A DNA stretch of 64,000 nucleotides from Synchiropus splendidus (GCF_027744825.2 NC_071343.1:9756866-9820865), one strand, 5' to 3'; shown: positions 12,166 to 26,187, numbered from the stretch's first letter. Made by a program: numbers and translations. The notes: a model not told the origin generated them from the letters alone.

Positions 12166-12614
12166 AAGTAGTCCTGAAATGACCAAGAGAGCAAGGTCCC
12201 AGATACAAGCGGCTGAAATGGGTTTTCTCCGAAGGGTGGCAGGCGTCTCCCTTAGAGATAGGGTGAGAAGTTCTGTCACTCGGGAGAGGCTCGGAGTAGA
12301 GCCGCTGCTTCTCCACATTAAGAGGAGTCAGCTGAAGTGGTTCGGGCATCTCATCAGGACGCCCTCTGGATGCCTCCCTTTGGAGGTTTTCCAGACACGT
12401 CCAGCTGGGAGGAGACCAAGGGTTCGACCCAGGACCAGGTGGAGAGATTATATCTCTACGCTGGCCTGGGAGTGTCTCGGGATCCCCCAGTCGGAGCTGG
12501 AGGATCTCGCTCGGGAGAAGGCCGTTTGGCGTGACCTCCTGAAGCTGCTGCCCCCACGACCCAGCAACGGATAAGCCGGTGACGATGGATGGATGGATGG
12601 AAGTAGTCCTGAAA
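12166..12614 (+). mobile_element. Rex3/RTE-like LINE, severely 5'-truncated
   Basis: The plus-strand ORF at 12179-12574 encodes the same C-terminal segment as the element at 8.1-9.1 kb (AAEMGFLRRVAGVSLRDRVR, LLHIKRSQLKWFGHLIRTP, TRWRDYIS, LLPPRPSNG). The 3' end terminates in a (GATG)n tail at 12584-12600. A perfect 14-bp target duplication, AAGTAGTCCTGAAA, lies at 12166-12179 and 12601-12614. Only the last roughly 420 bp of the element were inserted, so it is a dead-on-arrival copy. Confidence 0.88.
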
Positions 12615-15600
12615 CCGCAACAATGTTGGACAACAAAAGTGTAAACTCTTTTGTTGTATTGTCTTGTTCGGAATTAGGGAGTTTAATGGCTGAATTTCAT
12701 TTGACAGAAAACAGTCGGTGGTTAGTCGTCTGGTTTCATTTTTTCGTTGCTTATCGTATGAACTGCTGAAAACTTGATATTCCGACACAAAACTCCTGCC
12801 TTGAGAAGTGGCTAGATTCAATTCATTTTTGGTTTATAAGCACTTACTTCATTCAAAGGCTCGTTTCCGACAACCCTTCATGGCATCGTCCATCCGCGAC
12901 CAGCTATGAAGCAAGTTTTTGAGAAGGGCTGGATATTAAATTGAAAGATATGGCCTTAGTTGCACAAAGTTTCCACTCCACTTGGAGCCGTCATGTCCAA
13001 TTTACCAGCTTTGTTGATGACAAGCCCATTTTTCAGACCAACACTCAAAAGGGAATGACATTTATTTCCATCTCACCAAGGACAAAACAGCATCCAGAAT
13101 TTTAGAGGCCACCACGAGGTACAGACAAAAGATACACGCACTATATCTGGGTCAAAATCTAGTGGTCACTCTTTCATTTTTTGACGCTTTGTCACCAGGT
13201 TATTGCCTTTGATCTCTCAAACCATACAAAACGTAAGCAAAGTTTCCAGTAATATTAACTAGTGAACTTCATTGCTACATTTCAACAATGATTTAATTCA
13301 ATTTGAAGTTTGAATACATCCAACATAACTTCTATTTTGATCTGGCTTTAGGCAGTCAGGTTACAAATGAATGATTAGATTGTGCTTTTATGTAAATTCT
13401 CATGTTTTTTTTTTCTCATTTCTACACTACTTTGTACTTAATCCACTTCTTTCTGTTTTCCCTGTCTGTTATACTGTTATACTATCTATGTATCACATGT
13501 TGTTTTCACACCGCAGTGTTGGCTGGTGTGCTGGCTAAGATCTCAGAATCACATTTAAACTGGAAGGCCATGACCCTGAGGATCTGGCAGTGAGCAACAC
13601 TCCAGCTCATAACAACCACAAAGCGAAGACACGCTACAGTCCGCCCCCGACTCTCTGCCTCAGCACGTGCCCCTCACACGCCGTCAAACTGCAGATGTGC
13701 TCATACAGATGTGGGATGAATTATTGATGACCACATCAAAGCCTGGCCTGCTCGATGCTTGAGGCTCCAGTAGATCGCTCCACTCCCCCCCAAAAAAAAC
13801 TTTCTACATCACAGTCTCTGACCAGCCACGGATCAACACACCTCACATGCACATTTTACTCTCCGCCGGGTTCAAATGAAAATGTCTGAATGCTGGAGAG
13901 TAGAACGTAGTGAGATATGTAGAAGCCTGTTAGAACACGAGACAATAATATATTCTAAAATAACATTCTCTGCAGGAAATAAAGCAACAAGAAGTGAGCA
14001 GCCCATTATTAATTGAGCAGTTATGAAAAAAAATGGCATGTTTGGACCAGCACTTGAGACAAGACACCTATGTCAATGTACTTTGACTTTTGACACCATG
14101 TCTCTATGACGGTTTCTGCCTCAAATATATACTGTCGGCCACAGTTACCTTGCCCCTTCTCTTCTCTTTAGACAGCTTACGGCAAGTATTTTAAGGAGTC
14201 CTGACTTTAGGGCTGTATATTGGCATCATGGTATCATGTTGCCATTAGTGAAAGGACATAAGAAAAACATCCAGTTCGAAAAAGGTACAAAAACCATGTG
14301 CCATGTGCATTGAAACTATTTTTTTCTGCTCAAGTTGTGCGACCTTGTAATATGAATTGAACATGGTGTTGGTTGAAAGTGTAAGAACATCCTTTGAACA
14401 ATGTCAAAGTACTATGACAGCATAGTAGACAGCACATATTATCAGATCATTATAACATATGCATTGTAAGACGGGAAAATTGTGTACATTTTACCACCAT
14501 GTAAACCTGCAACTTTGACTGTGTTATCGCTTGTTAAGGTCCAAGGTAAATTCGACTCACAAGCTTGTTCACAAGATGTCTGACTGGCATTTGTTTACTT
14601 ACTGTGAAATGCCATTTTTGCTCCTTTACCAACGAAATTGTACCCGATTTTACCGTCACTGATCTCATGCTTGTTTGTTATTATATATCCACTAGGGGGA
14701 GCAGCCCAACGTCAGGTTTATGACGACAAACTCCAAAACCAAACAGGGTGACTGTGGAAGAAGCATTGATAATGTACCTCTTTTACAAAAGACGGTGGTG
14801 TTCGGTGAGGCCATTAAATATATTGTGACTGTAGGACGGAAAATTTACACCATTGTTATGTCTTCTTTGTGTCTCATTAGAGCTACATAACTGGTAATAG
14901 GAGCAACGCCGCCCCCACAGTTTGGTACTACTGAGTTTGGTCCATTGTGGAAATATGCGGAAAAAAAGGACGAAATGAAGGCAGAGCATGGACAGAAGGC
15001 TCCGTATCTGCCGTCAGAAGTCTGTATCCGTTTTACTTAACGTTGAGCATAAATGGGTCTCAAGTTGACAGCTGTACATCGGTGCAGTGCTGAGGTCATA
15101 AGGCTATTTTCTTCTATAAGTATTTGTCTCTCAAGTGGCAAATCTTCCAAACAGAATGGCTCTTGTCAATGTCCATGCTTCCTGTTAAATGCCATGTGTC
15201 ACTCTCTTCATTTGAGATTCAGCCGTCGACATACAATAGTGAAATAGGCCTTTAGTCTGTCTCATTATCGTATGTGACATTTCTGAGATTAATTTTGATG
15301 TACATATAATGTGGAATGTAATATCTGTTGGAATTAAACCACAATTTGAGATGTGTCACATACAGAAAGAAAGCTCAGGTCAATTGCTTTCAACATTATT
15401 TGACAGCGCCCAAGTATGTTTTATTCAGTTATATCCGAATGATTCTAGCAGACAACTCTCTCAATACCACGCCAAGTACTTTTTCATTGTCTCACACTCG
15501 GTGCATCGTTAATTAGCTCATCTCTCTCTTCCGCACTAAGAGAATCACCACTCAAGAGCTGCTGGTGTGCTGCCATCCACTTTTCGGAGCTGAGAAATGC

Positions 15601-16800
15601 TGGAGAGGAGTGGGCGGAGGGAGCCAATGGGAGCCCCGCGGGACCTCATCACACTGACCAGCAAATCATAACAATAAACTGAGAGCCGCCTCCAGCTATG
15701 GCATTAGGAGTCAAGCCCCAGAGGGTCCCACCGTACTTTCTCTTCACACAGAAACGGGGATATTGCTCAAATGTACTGCTTAATGGGGATTTCTCAGGAA
15801 GGCAAAGGTGCGAGAGACAGTCGATCCGATGACCCTTTTAAACCTAAAGTTCATTATGACAGCAGAGCAACGATACATCTGGGACTAAAGGAAACTGAGA
15901 AGCAGCAGTTTGACTCCATGAGTATGAAGTTCAGTGTGAAGAAGACAGGCTTGGTCTGTTTCGCCATTATATGTCAGCCTCCCCTTCAAGATACGGGAAG
16001 ACTGCTTATCAACTCTGCGGCCACACACCAGCGATCAAGTCAAGTTGGACACAGCCAGTAATCTGAAGAAATCTCTGAGTCTGCTTGATGCTTACGCCTG
16101 TGTGTGTGTTTGTTTCTGTAACAATCTTTCAGGGCTGCTACTGCATGTGAATCGATTGTTTAAAAAGATATAAGACACAGCAGTTACACCCTGAAGTGGC
16201 ACTTGAGACTAAAATTCCTTGAAATTCTGAATTTGTTTGAACATGGCTCTGACTGGCTGAATGTACTGGCATCTGGTTTTTCAACTTGGATTTCCAGTTG
16301 GCTTCCCTGCCCTGTTTCAGCAGTGGTCTCACCCAGAATTCAGGTGACTAAGCAGGCCTCTAGTGAGAAATGTTGGCTCAATATAAAATAAAACAAATTG
16401 GCTCCTCAGGTGGTTCTTCAGTCTGCGCTTCACAGGGGCCCCCTGTCACACAGTCCTCCCCAACTTCAGTGTAATTTTGAACTGTTTATCTCATTGCACG
16501 CACACTGCTTCTCCACCTTTAATTCTAAATTAGCCACACTTGTCCCTTGGTCACTGGTTCAACAAAGAAACTTCAAAAGGAAAATCAAAGGCCAAGAAAA
16601 AGCGACCACTAGGAAGGCTTGAGTCGCCACTGGACTAACATGGGTAACAGTAGCAAAAAAAAGCACAAGGGATCCCTGCCTATGTAGTGGGCTGGCTCAT
16701 AGCTAGGTGGGCGACACCCTGAACTGCAAAACATGAAAAAATGGACGCCCTGTTTTCTCAGCTTAAATTTCCAATTATCAGTGCCTGTATAATGCAGCAC
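12615..16800. other. Intergenic, no gene recognised
   Basis: Only short ORFs. A CCACTAGGGGGAGC motif near 14689-14702 resembles a CTCF core with one mismatch. A CpG-poor promoter-like patch near 15600-15760 has no attached gene. Confidence 0.5.
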
Positions 16801-17153
16801 ATCCTCACTCCCATGGCATCATATAATGACGTCGGGAAAGTTTATACTGAGAAAGAAGGCAGCCTTTGGCACGCAACACGCAGACGGCAGTTGAAGTTAG
16901 GGTAAGCCATGGAATGGCATTCATTCTAGTTAGTTAGTTATTTAGTAAGGGGTTATAAATAGCAAATGACATCCAGTGTATTTCACTGAAGAGAGCATCA
17001 GCACGTCTCCCCATTTCCCCACACACTTTACACATTTGTAATGACCGCTCCCAATTGGTCATGTTCTTTTAGGAAGGCTGCCTTTTTCGTCAGCATAGGA
17101 CGCAAGAGTCCACTTTCCCGACGACAAACTATTACGCCATGGGAGTGACGATG
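16801..17153. repeat. CTCACTCCCATGG-type foldback repeat, copy B
   Basis: This is the best preserved copy. The left end reads CACTCCCATGG, then a GACGTCGGGAAAGT block. The right end is its inverted form (ACTTTCCCGACGAC, then CCATGGGAGTGA). The related arms extend roughly 65 bp. The centre holds a GGTTATAAATAGCAAATGAC block shared with copy C. No ORF of note. Confidence 0.65.
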
Positions 17154-17420
17154 GACACTGGTTTCCATGAGAAGGGTGTTACCACCTGGTAGTTTCACCA
17201 AATATGATATTCACTGATCAGCGACCCTTTTTGCAGCTGTTGCTTGGCAATCGCAGCCCCGGGAACAGGACTTTATTTATACCCTTTATAAATATAAATT
17301 GTTTGAATGAATGTTTAATGCTGTGAAAGTTTCGAAAGCCATCACAGATGCACAGCTTAACCATCATTAAAACCATCGTTCAGGCTACGCTGCACGGCGT
17401 TTGACCGTGTCACACACCAC

Positions 17421-17723
17421 TACAAGTAACATCCGACTTACGACCTGCTCGACGTACGTCCACTCGTACTTACGCCCACGGCCATAAGATGCTTACTTTT
17501 TTTTTTATTCAATGTCTGGCACCGCAGCATGTACCAGCTCGGCATCACGTACAACAGTTACAGCAGCACAGTATCCCAGCATCTCACTCTCACGCAGTGA
17601 TCTACCACTACAGTAGTAGCTATAACCCTCACGTCGGCTATTTTGAATGGCATTCGACTTATGTCCAATCTGACTTACGACCGGTTGGTCGGAACCGACC
17701 CCTTAAGTCGGATGTTACTTGTA
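17421..17723. mobile_element. 303-bp MITE with perfect 20-bp terminal inverted repeats
   Basis: The left terminus TACAAGTAACATCCGACTTA (17421-17440) is the exact reverse complement of 17704-17723. The inner parts carry further ACTTACGACC-type motifs. The outer TA dinucleotides could be the target duplication, which would fit the Tc1/mariner (pogo/Tigger-like) superfamily. No transposase is encoded. Superfamily is inferred from the ends only. Confidence 0.75.
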
Positions 17724-20183
17724 TTTGGCATCAGCAACTCTTCGCCGCAGAAGACAATGTTGCTCTTTTTTAACTACTTCGCCTCATATATTTGAATTGA
17801 AAAGGAGCAGAGAGAGTTCAGTTCTTATCATTTTCTTGAAGCCTCATACAATTTAATTTGCAGACTTTTTGTGGCTCTATGCTTATCGCATCTATGGCAA
17901 CTCAGATTTTTGAAATGGCATCAAGCTGCGTTGGCGGTGGAAAATAAGAAAACAGGTGGTGACAGTAAGCAGTGCTGTTCTCACCGGGAATTTAAGGAAA
18001 TAAAACATTCAATTTGATCATTATTTTTTGGGATTCACAGAAGGTGGTTCATTAAATTTGCGTGAATCACTGTGACACAGAAGAAAGCGACTGAGTAAAA
18101 ACCAGTTCCACACCACATTCGTCGGAGCGCAACGCTCTTCAGATGATGATAAGCTTTAAGATGCAGGAGGTGCTGGCGACCTGGTTAACACATTTTCTCC
18201 AGCAAGAGTTTCAATTATGGGCAGCAGCCGACTGACCTCCTGAGGCAACTTAAAGAAATAGATTTGGGTGAACTCTGAGTGATGCCAGTGAAGAAGTGTG
18301 GAGTCAAAAATAGATTCCTTCAAGTTGAGGCTTCAATAACTCCACCTTCCTGAAACCATGATCATCAAGACCCCTCACAACAGCTTTCTAGAGAGCAGTG
18401 CTCATGTATATGTTGATTTAGTTATGGAAAATAATTCCAGCACATGCGGACCGATGCCTTCAAGTGCAAGGAAAAATTGCACCTTCCGCAAAAATGGCGA
18501 TGACAGGTCCGAAATATCTCTATCTCTCTGGGTGAATTGAATCTCAAACAATAGAGCTTTGTAAAAACCATTTCCTTCTGCATATCAGGGCGATTTTTTT
18601 CACTCAATTTCTTGTCCATTTCATGGTTTTCTTCTATTATTGTGTCTGATATTTGACACTAATAGATTCGGTTCAAGGCTCGGGATGAATTTCAATCAAG
18701 GAATGTATGAAGACAATAATCTGGGAAATTAATAAGCACGGCGGCTGCTGGCTTCCATCAGGGTCTTGGACCTGAGGACTTGCTGGTGCGTAAGGAGGGA
18801 GGGAAACAATAATGGTGAGCCGGTTCTATTGTTTTTGTCGAACATGACTGCGCCGCTATTAAGACAAAAAAATAAATAAATGCAGGACCATTTCATGAAC
18901 ATGACTGCTGACTGAGGATGTTCCTTTCACATTGAGACGCCGGGAACATCTGTGATTGAAGCTCCTCGGGGAAGATGAGGGTGGGTTTTCAGAGAGATGA
19001 TTCCCTGAATGCATCCTTTCATGTGAGTGACTAAAAGTGAGGGGAGATGCAGCTGATGTCCTTCTGCGATCACGTCATCCGATAATTGCGTTAATGTCTG
19101 TCTCCTCACAGCGTTCCGCCACGGCTTTCCGCGAACATCTTGTTACAAACGTCTTAACACAACGTGACACTTGCTTTTATCGTAGTAGAGGCAGTTGGAT
19201 ATAATGGAGACCAGAGCAGTAAATGTAATGTGTCCTGGTTGTGCAGTATCATAGTTTTTGTAAGTTGTATTGATACAAAAAAACTATAAAACTTTTTCAT
19301 GGCTGATACGGTATGTGTTATTAGTATACATTGAGGTCGATAACCAGTATTTGGTGCCGATGTTTGTTTGCTGTACATGTGAAATCTGGTCCAAGGTGCA
19401 GTCCCAGTAGATGTTCTGTCCTGATGGCACACCAGGCAGCAGCTCTCCGTTTTCCTCTGGCCAATCTCACTAAATCCCACTCCGTTCCAGGTGCACCCTC
19501 CCACGGTACATTATCGCCAGAGTTCCCTCAACAGGCCGAAGTGCAAGGTCTGTTTACGTTATTTTCACTGCATTTGTGAATTAAACAGGCATGAGTCATG
19601 AATTATAAATGTACGGGAGTCCAGAGAGACTCCGAAGGTCAGAGTCTGCGCCAACACACCGGTCCACTAAACATGTCACTACCTGATCACCCTGCGAGTC
19701 CTTGACAGACCCGGTCATCATTCGAGTCATTTATTCGGTCCCAGTCATTAGCTGCCTAAATGTGTCTGGGTATCAGGAGGAGAGATCATCGCTCCTGTCT
19801 GAAGGCAGAAAAATATATGACTTTCTTTTGGATGGTGGAAGAAGCCCAGTGACATCTTGTGGCCAGATGGCAGCTTGTTAATCATTTAGGATGTGACAGG
19901 ATTACCACATGGAGCACCAAAATAAACACTTCTCTCAGTGGAACAAGCTCATATGTGGTCAGTTTTGTGCTTAAACTCACGCTGGATGAAAGTAACATTT
20001 TCAGGTTGTCATGGAGATGAAAATAACAACTATCCTACTCTACTTTTTTTGTTTGTTTATTTTTACATATAAACAGATATACGTCGTGTTAATAAGCATT
20101 TTAAATAAAAAAAATATATTTTAACTGAGTGTGTGTAAATACAACCTATGGAGAGAGAGCAACGCTCACCAGCGTGAGAAGGT
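17724..20183. other. Intergenic, no gene recognised
   Basis: Only short ORFs, including a 116-codon minus ORF at 19154-19504 with no recognisable domain. No repeat ends found. Confidence 0.5.
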
Positions 20184-20198
20184 GCTGCCCTCTGCTGG
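20184..20198 (-). promoter_or_regulatory. CTCF-like motif, minus orientation
   Basis: Read on the minus strand this is CCAGCAGAGGGCAGC, a full match to the vertebrate CTCF core (CCASYAGRKGGCRS). Occupancy is not shown by sequence; a match of this length is expected now and then by chance. Confidence 0.5.
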
Positions 20199-23100
20199 CA
20201 AAAAATAGGGACTCAACCCAGTACATTTCTCCACGACCTTTAACCAAACTGACAAGTTGAAATCACCTCAAAAACCAGATCAGAATTCTCTCTTATTAAG
20301 ACTAACCATAAAGCTCTGACCTTTGAACTGCATTGTGCTTCAATGTTCTCAATGAAGAAGCAAAACATGTAGATGCAGATTTCCTTTGACCAACTGGGTC
20401 ATGCTGTTCTGCGTTCATCGGTTAATAAACCTCTTGAACCTGAACAAGTTGAGACTCATCCGCCTCTTTGTCAACAGGCAGCGGATTAAGTGACAAATAA
20501 CTGACTTAATAATTAAAAAATGCACCTCCCCCTGCTTGACTGCCATGTCTCGAGGAAGTGTGTCAGCGAGGTTGTTTGTGTAATTAATCTCGGCACGCAT
20601 CAGTCTTCTCTGCTGAAGGACACACAACCGGAGAATGGAAGAGACGGAAGGATGTTGTCTTTTTAGGGATATGTAGGTTTTAATCAGTGGATATCAACAT
20701 TAATTTGCATTTTCTAGTAAATAATATTCAAGAAATTCATGATGCATAAATAGTGCAACTATTCTGAAATTATTATTTCAAAACTATGATGAAGGCAACA
20801 ACAACACTTATTTGTAGACTAAAAAATGCCACACAAAATGTGACTTCCATGCATGTTTGGCAAGTGTTCTACCTTAACAACTGCTCAGAGGCACAACACA
20901 AAAACACAGTCGAGGTGAGGAACAAGAAGACCTAGCAGGGACGTGACAAAAGGGCACCTGAAAACACAGGAGAGCACACCTACGGGGGCGTCAACAGGGT
21001 GTCACAAGAGCACCGGGCCTGAGAGAGTGCTGCTAGAATGGCAATACCGCACAGGGCCTGGCTGAGCAGAGGCAACACATGAGCTTCCATTCAACAGCAT
21101 GATTCAAGGGCACCTGGTGGGGTGCGCGGTTGGTGGGACGTGTCGCACACACACTGCCAGCAGAGGTGTGACACTGCAGACCAAAGGTGCGACAGAAACA
21201 CAGGAAACACGGTCAGGAACAGCGCACAGAATAGGACCAGAGACACAAAAAAAGCTCGACTACGACAGCATGAGACAAGAGGCGAGAACAGGATCAGAGT
21301 TTTACAGGTTTAATAAACCGAAAATAAAAATATAAAACTGAATTAAGTGGGATTATTTGAAGCATTATGATGTACACCTCATATATTCCTGGTGTCCAGG
21401 TAAAACTTGTTGCAATAAATGTCACAAAACAATTGAATAAACAGTATTTATAATGTGTTGTGATGTGAAATGGTCATTTATTCATGTTCCCACTCATGAA
21501 GGCTCTCACTATCCATAAATGATGCAGCTGCAGAGTCGGCATAAACACTCCTCCACGTTGTTAAATATACCAATGTTTATCCTCTCATGCACATCCATGC
21601 ACAGCGTGTGCGAAGAGACTCCCTGAGGATTTGCTCCTCAAGCATGTTTTCTTCATCAAAGCCTCCATGTCTGCGCAGCCTTTAACCATGGAGCCAAAGC
21701 AGGATGAGCATAATGAGCCAGATCAAACATCTGCCTCTTCGTCTACCTGAGCCTCACGTTGCCCCCACTTCCTGCCCTTATTACAGCGGCTCACAGAGGC
21801 ACCGGACGAAGATACGACGCCACCTCTAGGAAGCTGTGGAGGACGAGCGTGGCTTCATTAAACCAATGCTGTTTATGAGAAGGTCTGCTAACGGAAGATA
21901 AGAGGATCCTGAACACACCAGCAGGAGGCTGCACACACCTCAAGGACAACACGGCTAAACAGAGTTTGGCCTATACTGTAAGTGCACACAAGGCTAAACT
22001 CTCTGCACCTTGACACGTTAATCGCTATCAAGCAGGACACTTCCAAATTCCTCTGTGGAGCCAGGTGCTTCTCTCTTACTGCCCAACACATGCACCATTT
22101 AAAAGCTTCTGCGCCACAGAAGTTAAATGTCAGCCATATCCGAGTGGCTCATGGTGTCCAACAGTGTTCCGGAGATTCTCAGCGACGTGTCTTGCATCCA
22201 CTCCATTAGCGTGTGTGAGTTGAAAAAGACCCCAAAGATGCCAGCGGTTGAAGGAAATATCCCTTTGAAAGCTTCCAATGAAGGCATCCACAAACAAATG
22301 CGTGCGCCGGAGTTGCCAAGGAAACCATCCACATTCTTTCCCTGACAGCTAGGGACTACAAAAGAGTTGTGAATTTGCCGATAAGCAGACAAAGTGAGAA
22401 GCTGAGCACCTTCCTTCGCCACCAGGATGGCTTTAATGAGGTCTTACCTGAAGTGCATGTTGGGATCTGTGCGTGTGTGGAATGAATGACCGGCGATGTT
22501 GACACAATTGTGCACTTCTGCCCACTGTATTTGGTGGTGTGAATGAGCTTTTATTGGAAACACACAATTCAATTGGACTGCATGGGCTGCTGAAGGGGTC
22601 AGGACTCTCTCCTTGTGTACAGTCCGATGTGCTGCTATCTGTTCTCTAACCCTCTCTACAAAAGGAAACAGCCATTCAACATAAAGCTTCTAAGAGATGA
22701 AACATTTATTAGGTTGGAGACACACACGGACAAACAAGGTTGTCGCACCATCTTCCTGGGGACCACTCATTGTCATAATGGTTATAATGACCCTGTTAAC
22801 TTGATGTTTTCATCCTCGTATTGAGGCCAGAACAGGCCAGAAACACAGACAACGCCACAGTTGTGCTATTTTTGTGATGACTTCTCATTGCCATAAAGCT
22901 TTCCCCAGCCTCTCACCATAAACCTAACCCTCCAAAACAAATGGCTAACCTTAACCAGCACTCGGAACCAAACCAAAACCAAATTATAACAAACTATTTT
23001 TACTGGCATTTTAACTCCTGCGACGAAAATGTCCTCACAGGAAGGTGGCTGGACAAGACTTGATACTCACAAGTATGGACACATGCATGCACTAGCTATT

Positions 23101-23989
23101 TTGTAGTTTTATCCCTCAAAATGTAGTGAGGACCTTCCAATATGTCCTCACTCTGTTGATTGAAAACTCATACAGGTTCTCACAAAGATACACACACACA
23201 CACACACGAGCAGAGTATGTTGGGTCAAGTGAAACAAGGGAGCTCATTACCGAGTCTACACTCCATCCATACAGATCGTCCTCCCGACCCACATTCATCC
23301 ACACACTCACATGCACTGACACTCTCAAGTAATCAACCTACTGAACTATAGCATCATTCTCCCCATGTGACATGTGAGGAATGGAAGACATGTCAAGAGC
23401 TGGATCCACAGTGGGGCCCAAGAGTTCTGGGAATTCACTTGAATCAACCTCTCCCTCCGCTTGAACATCAGGAAAAACAGCCTTTTGTTCTATTTAGACT
23501 CTGTCTGTTACTGTAGTCAACCTGTCGTCTCTATAAAAATACCCTGCCATGCTGTCGCTCTTCAAGGAGCGCTATTTATGGAAATCACAAAAAAATAAAC
23601 AAGTTATATAAAGCTCTTTTGTGTCTGCGAAGGAGGATATTTTAAACTTAATTTATTCAAATGAGTGTTTTGCATGAAGATCGCTTTGTTTCAGCAGTCG
23701 TAGACTGTAGCCATTGATGTCAGCAGCAAATGTAAACCACCGTTACAGTGACGCACAAGCTGAGAGCCATTTAGCTGCAGGTGAAGGAAAAGAAAGTGAC
23801 TTTATAAGCCGTTTCACACACAATTTACAGGCATCAACACGAGCTGGGCAAGCCATGTTGTACAAGCCAATCAAAACATATGTTTACCTATTGTTGCAAA
23901 GCCGTTTATACATGGATTCAAGCTATAAAACTGGTTTTGTGACTCTGTTTAGAAGTTTCATCTCAGTCTTTGTCACCCATGTGTGAAAA
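20199..23989. other. Intergenic, no gene recognised
   Basis: Contains a short (CA)n run at 23191-23207 and scattered short ORFs. The 99-codon minus ORF at 22123-22422 looks protein-like by eye but matches no family I know and has no supporting gene structure. Confidence 0.5.
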
Positions 23990-24305
23990 AGGCTTTTTAA
24001 AAATATACAATACACATTTAAATAATATACATTAAAATATTTAATAATAATAAAATATAAATTTATATATTATTAATAAAAAAATAATAAATTTTTAATA
24101 ATAAAATTTTTTTGGGACGAAACAATAATTTCTAATAAATAATAAAACTACAATTATATAAATATATATATATATACAATACACAAAAAAAAACATTTTA
24201 GCTTTTTTTAGCTTTCTTGGACGATAAAACGATAATTTTTAACAAATAATAATGCTATAATATATAATATAGATAGATATAAATCTATCTATATTATATA
24301 CATAT
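23990..24305. repeat. Extremely AT-rich block with perfect 18-bp hairpin
   Basis: Almost pure A/T for about 300 bp. Two related roughly 50-bp units (about 24114-24170 and 24218-24270) suggest an old local duplication. Bases 24261-24278 and 24283-24300 are perfect inverted repeats separated by ATAA. Confidence 0.8.
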
Positions 24306-25449
24306 GAAGTAAAATATGATTCCAATGTCAGACCTTCCTCACCGTCAGTCGAGCACGACTCCGCCTTTTAAGGTAGAACATTAAGGAGGACTGTGAAGGA
24401 TGTGCATTGCACAATGCTGTTGTGTTCCCCGTTGTCGAAATCCGACACACTGTTGCCCCCCTCCCCAGATCGGAGCCACCCCCGGCACCATATTATCGAT
24501 GCTTGTGACGGTTGTGTAGTGCGTTGGGTTTTCTTTTTTACCCTCAATAAGGTCTGACATGAGTCTGCAGCTGTGTGATTGTATGAAGAAGCCTTTGGCA
24601 GAAGTGACAAAAGCCATAATCACGCTGAACGGCAGGTATCATAAGTGTTTGCAGAAAAGTCAACAATCACAGCGGCAGCCAAGAAAAGAATGGTAGAAAC
24701 AGGTCGCACGGGTTGACGCACCAGCGACGCTCTTGCTGCGCGGCGCCGCTGTGCAACTGCAATCACAATAAATCCAGAACAAACACCCTGATTGGCCCTC
24801 CAGCTGGTTTCACGAAGACCTGAACTCGATACAAAAAAACGCTTGATAATCGGCTTAAAAGAACGCGTTCTTGTCGTCGGTGCCCGTTTTGGGAGCTCAA
24901 ATTAAATTAGTCCTGTCATGAAATCCGAGAGGCTTAAGCACCAAAAACAGCAGATGCTTCAGCAAAGTAAGAATTGAACTCATTCCCAGAGTTGTAACTC
25001 ATGACTTCATCTTGTCTGTCGCAGCCAGTAAATAAAGTGACAGATGGCGTAACCCAGATGTCTGAAAGCAGCGCTGGGATGCCTTCGATCTGTCTTGCCA
25101 TGCGACAGAGAGACTGCAGAGGACTTTGTTCCATCGACTCTGAGCGTCAAATTTTCTGCTTCTCAGTAGACCTTTTCACCATTTAAAAAAAAGTGTGACC
25201 TCCTTTGATAAAGGCAGAAACACCTAGCAGCTGATCAGTCTTGTTTAACACACTTTGTACAACGTCAAAGCCAAAATCCTTTTGTCGCTACTAGTTGGTC
25301 AAAATAAAACAAGACAGTCACTTTCAATGGTTCAATGATAATATCCATTAACACAATGCTATGCTAAATACTAAATGTTCATTAGCCAACTGTCGCCGAG
25401 TCCCATGAGAATCAATGTACCTTGAAAAACGTCTGTCTTTTGTTGCAAC
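24306..25449. other. Intergenic, no gene recognised
   Basis: Short ORFs only; no repeat border or domain recognised. Confidence 0.5.
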
Positions 25450-25535
25450 TAGTGCTGGTGAAGCTTCATGAAACAATGTCATGATTTTCTGTGCCCACTA
25501 GAGGGCACTCTCTTTGACTTTTAACAAGCATTTTT
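25450..25535. repeat. Foldback repeat copy 3 (one arm)
   Basis: Left-arm sequence with GAAGCTTCATGAAACA and an exact CTCF-like core CCACTAGAGGGCAC at 25495-25508. The rest of the element is not recognisable. Confidence 0.55.
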
Positions 25536-26144
25536 AAACCCAGAATGCCTCCTACCATCACTATTTGCAACCAATCATGCGCGAGCATGAGTGTGTGCAC
25601 GTGCCTGTACGTATGTACCAAACAGAGGTTTTATTCAAATGTCAACTACAGATTCCCAAATATTTTTCACAGATAATCCTTCCGCCTTGCGGCCGAGCTT
25701 GTTCAGCTTCCACTGTGTGATGTCAATCCTGCCATGTCAGTATTCCCCCATCAGGAGCGATGTTATCCAAAAACAATATGTCACCAGGCCTCAAGAGAGT
25801 TTTGGGGCTGAGCTCCAGCTGCTGCCGGTAGCTGAGAAGATGAGAGGCATGTGTTGTATTTAGGAGCCGTGTGAAAAACTTGCTCTCGCGTTCAGAGCTT
25901 GTTTAGATCCTTTCTTTATGTTACAGTGATATGGGACTGGATCGCGACAGGATATGGCTGCAGTGTGGAAGCAGTAGCAGATGGATTGTGAGAGACTACT
26001 TTCCTGTCGGGATGCTGGTGCCATACCTGAAATGAATTTGAAAAATAATAGCATTGCATTCGAGAATAATGCTGTCAAGGAGAAAGTGAAAGAAAAAATA
26101 TGTTTTATTTATTGATATTGTCAGGAAAAAACAAAATATAAAAC

Positions 26145-26187
<43 letters not shown>

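Noticed and set aside
14689..14702. CTCF-like CCACTAGGGGGAGC
   Set aside because: One mismatch at a key C; kept only as a remark in the intergenic entry.
22123..22422. 99-codon minus ORF with a protein-like composition
   Set aside because: No family resemblance, no splice partners, and the opposite strand also has open frames here; chance ORF is the simplest reading.
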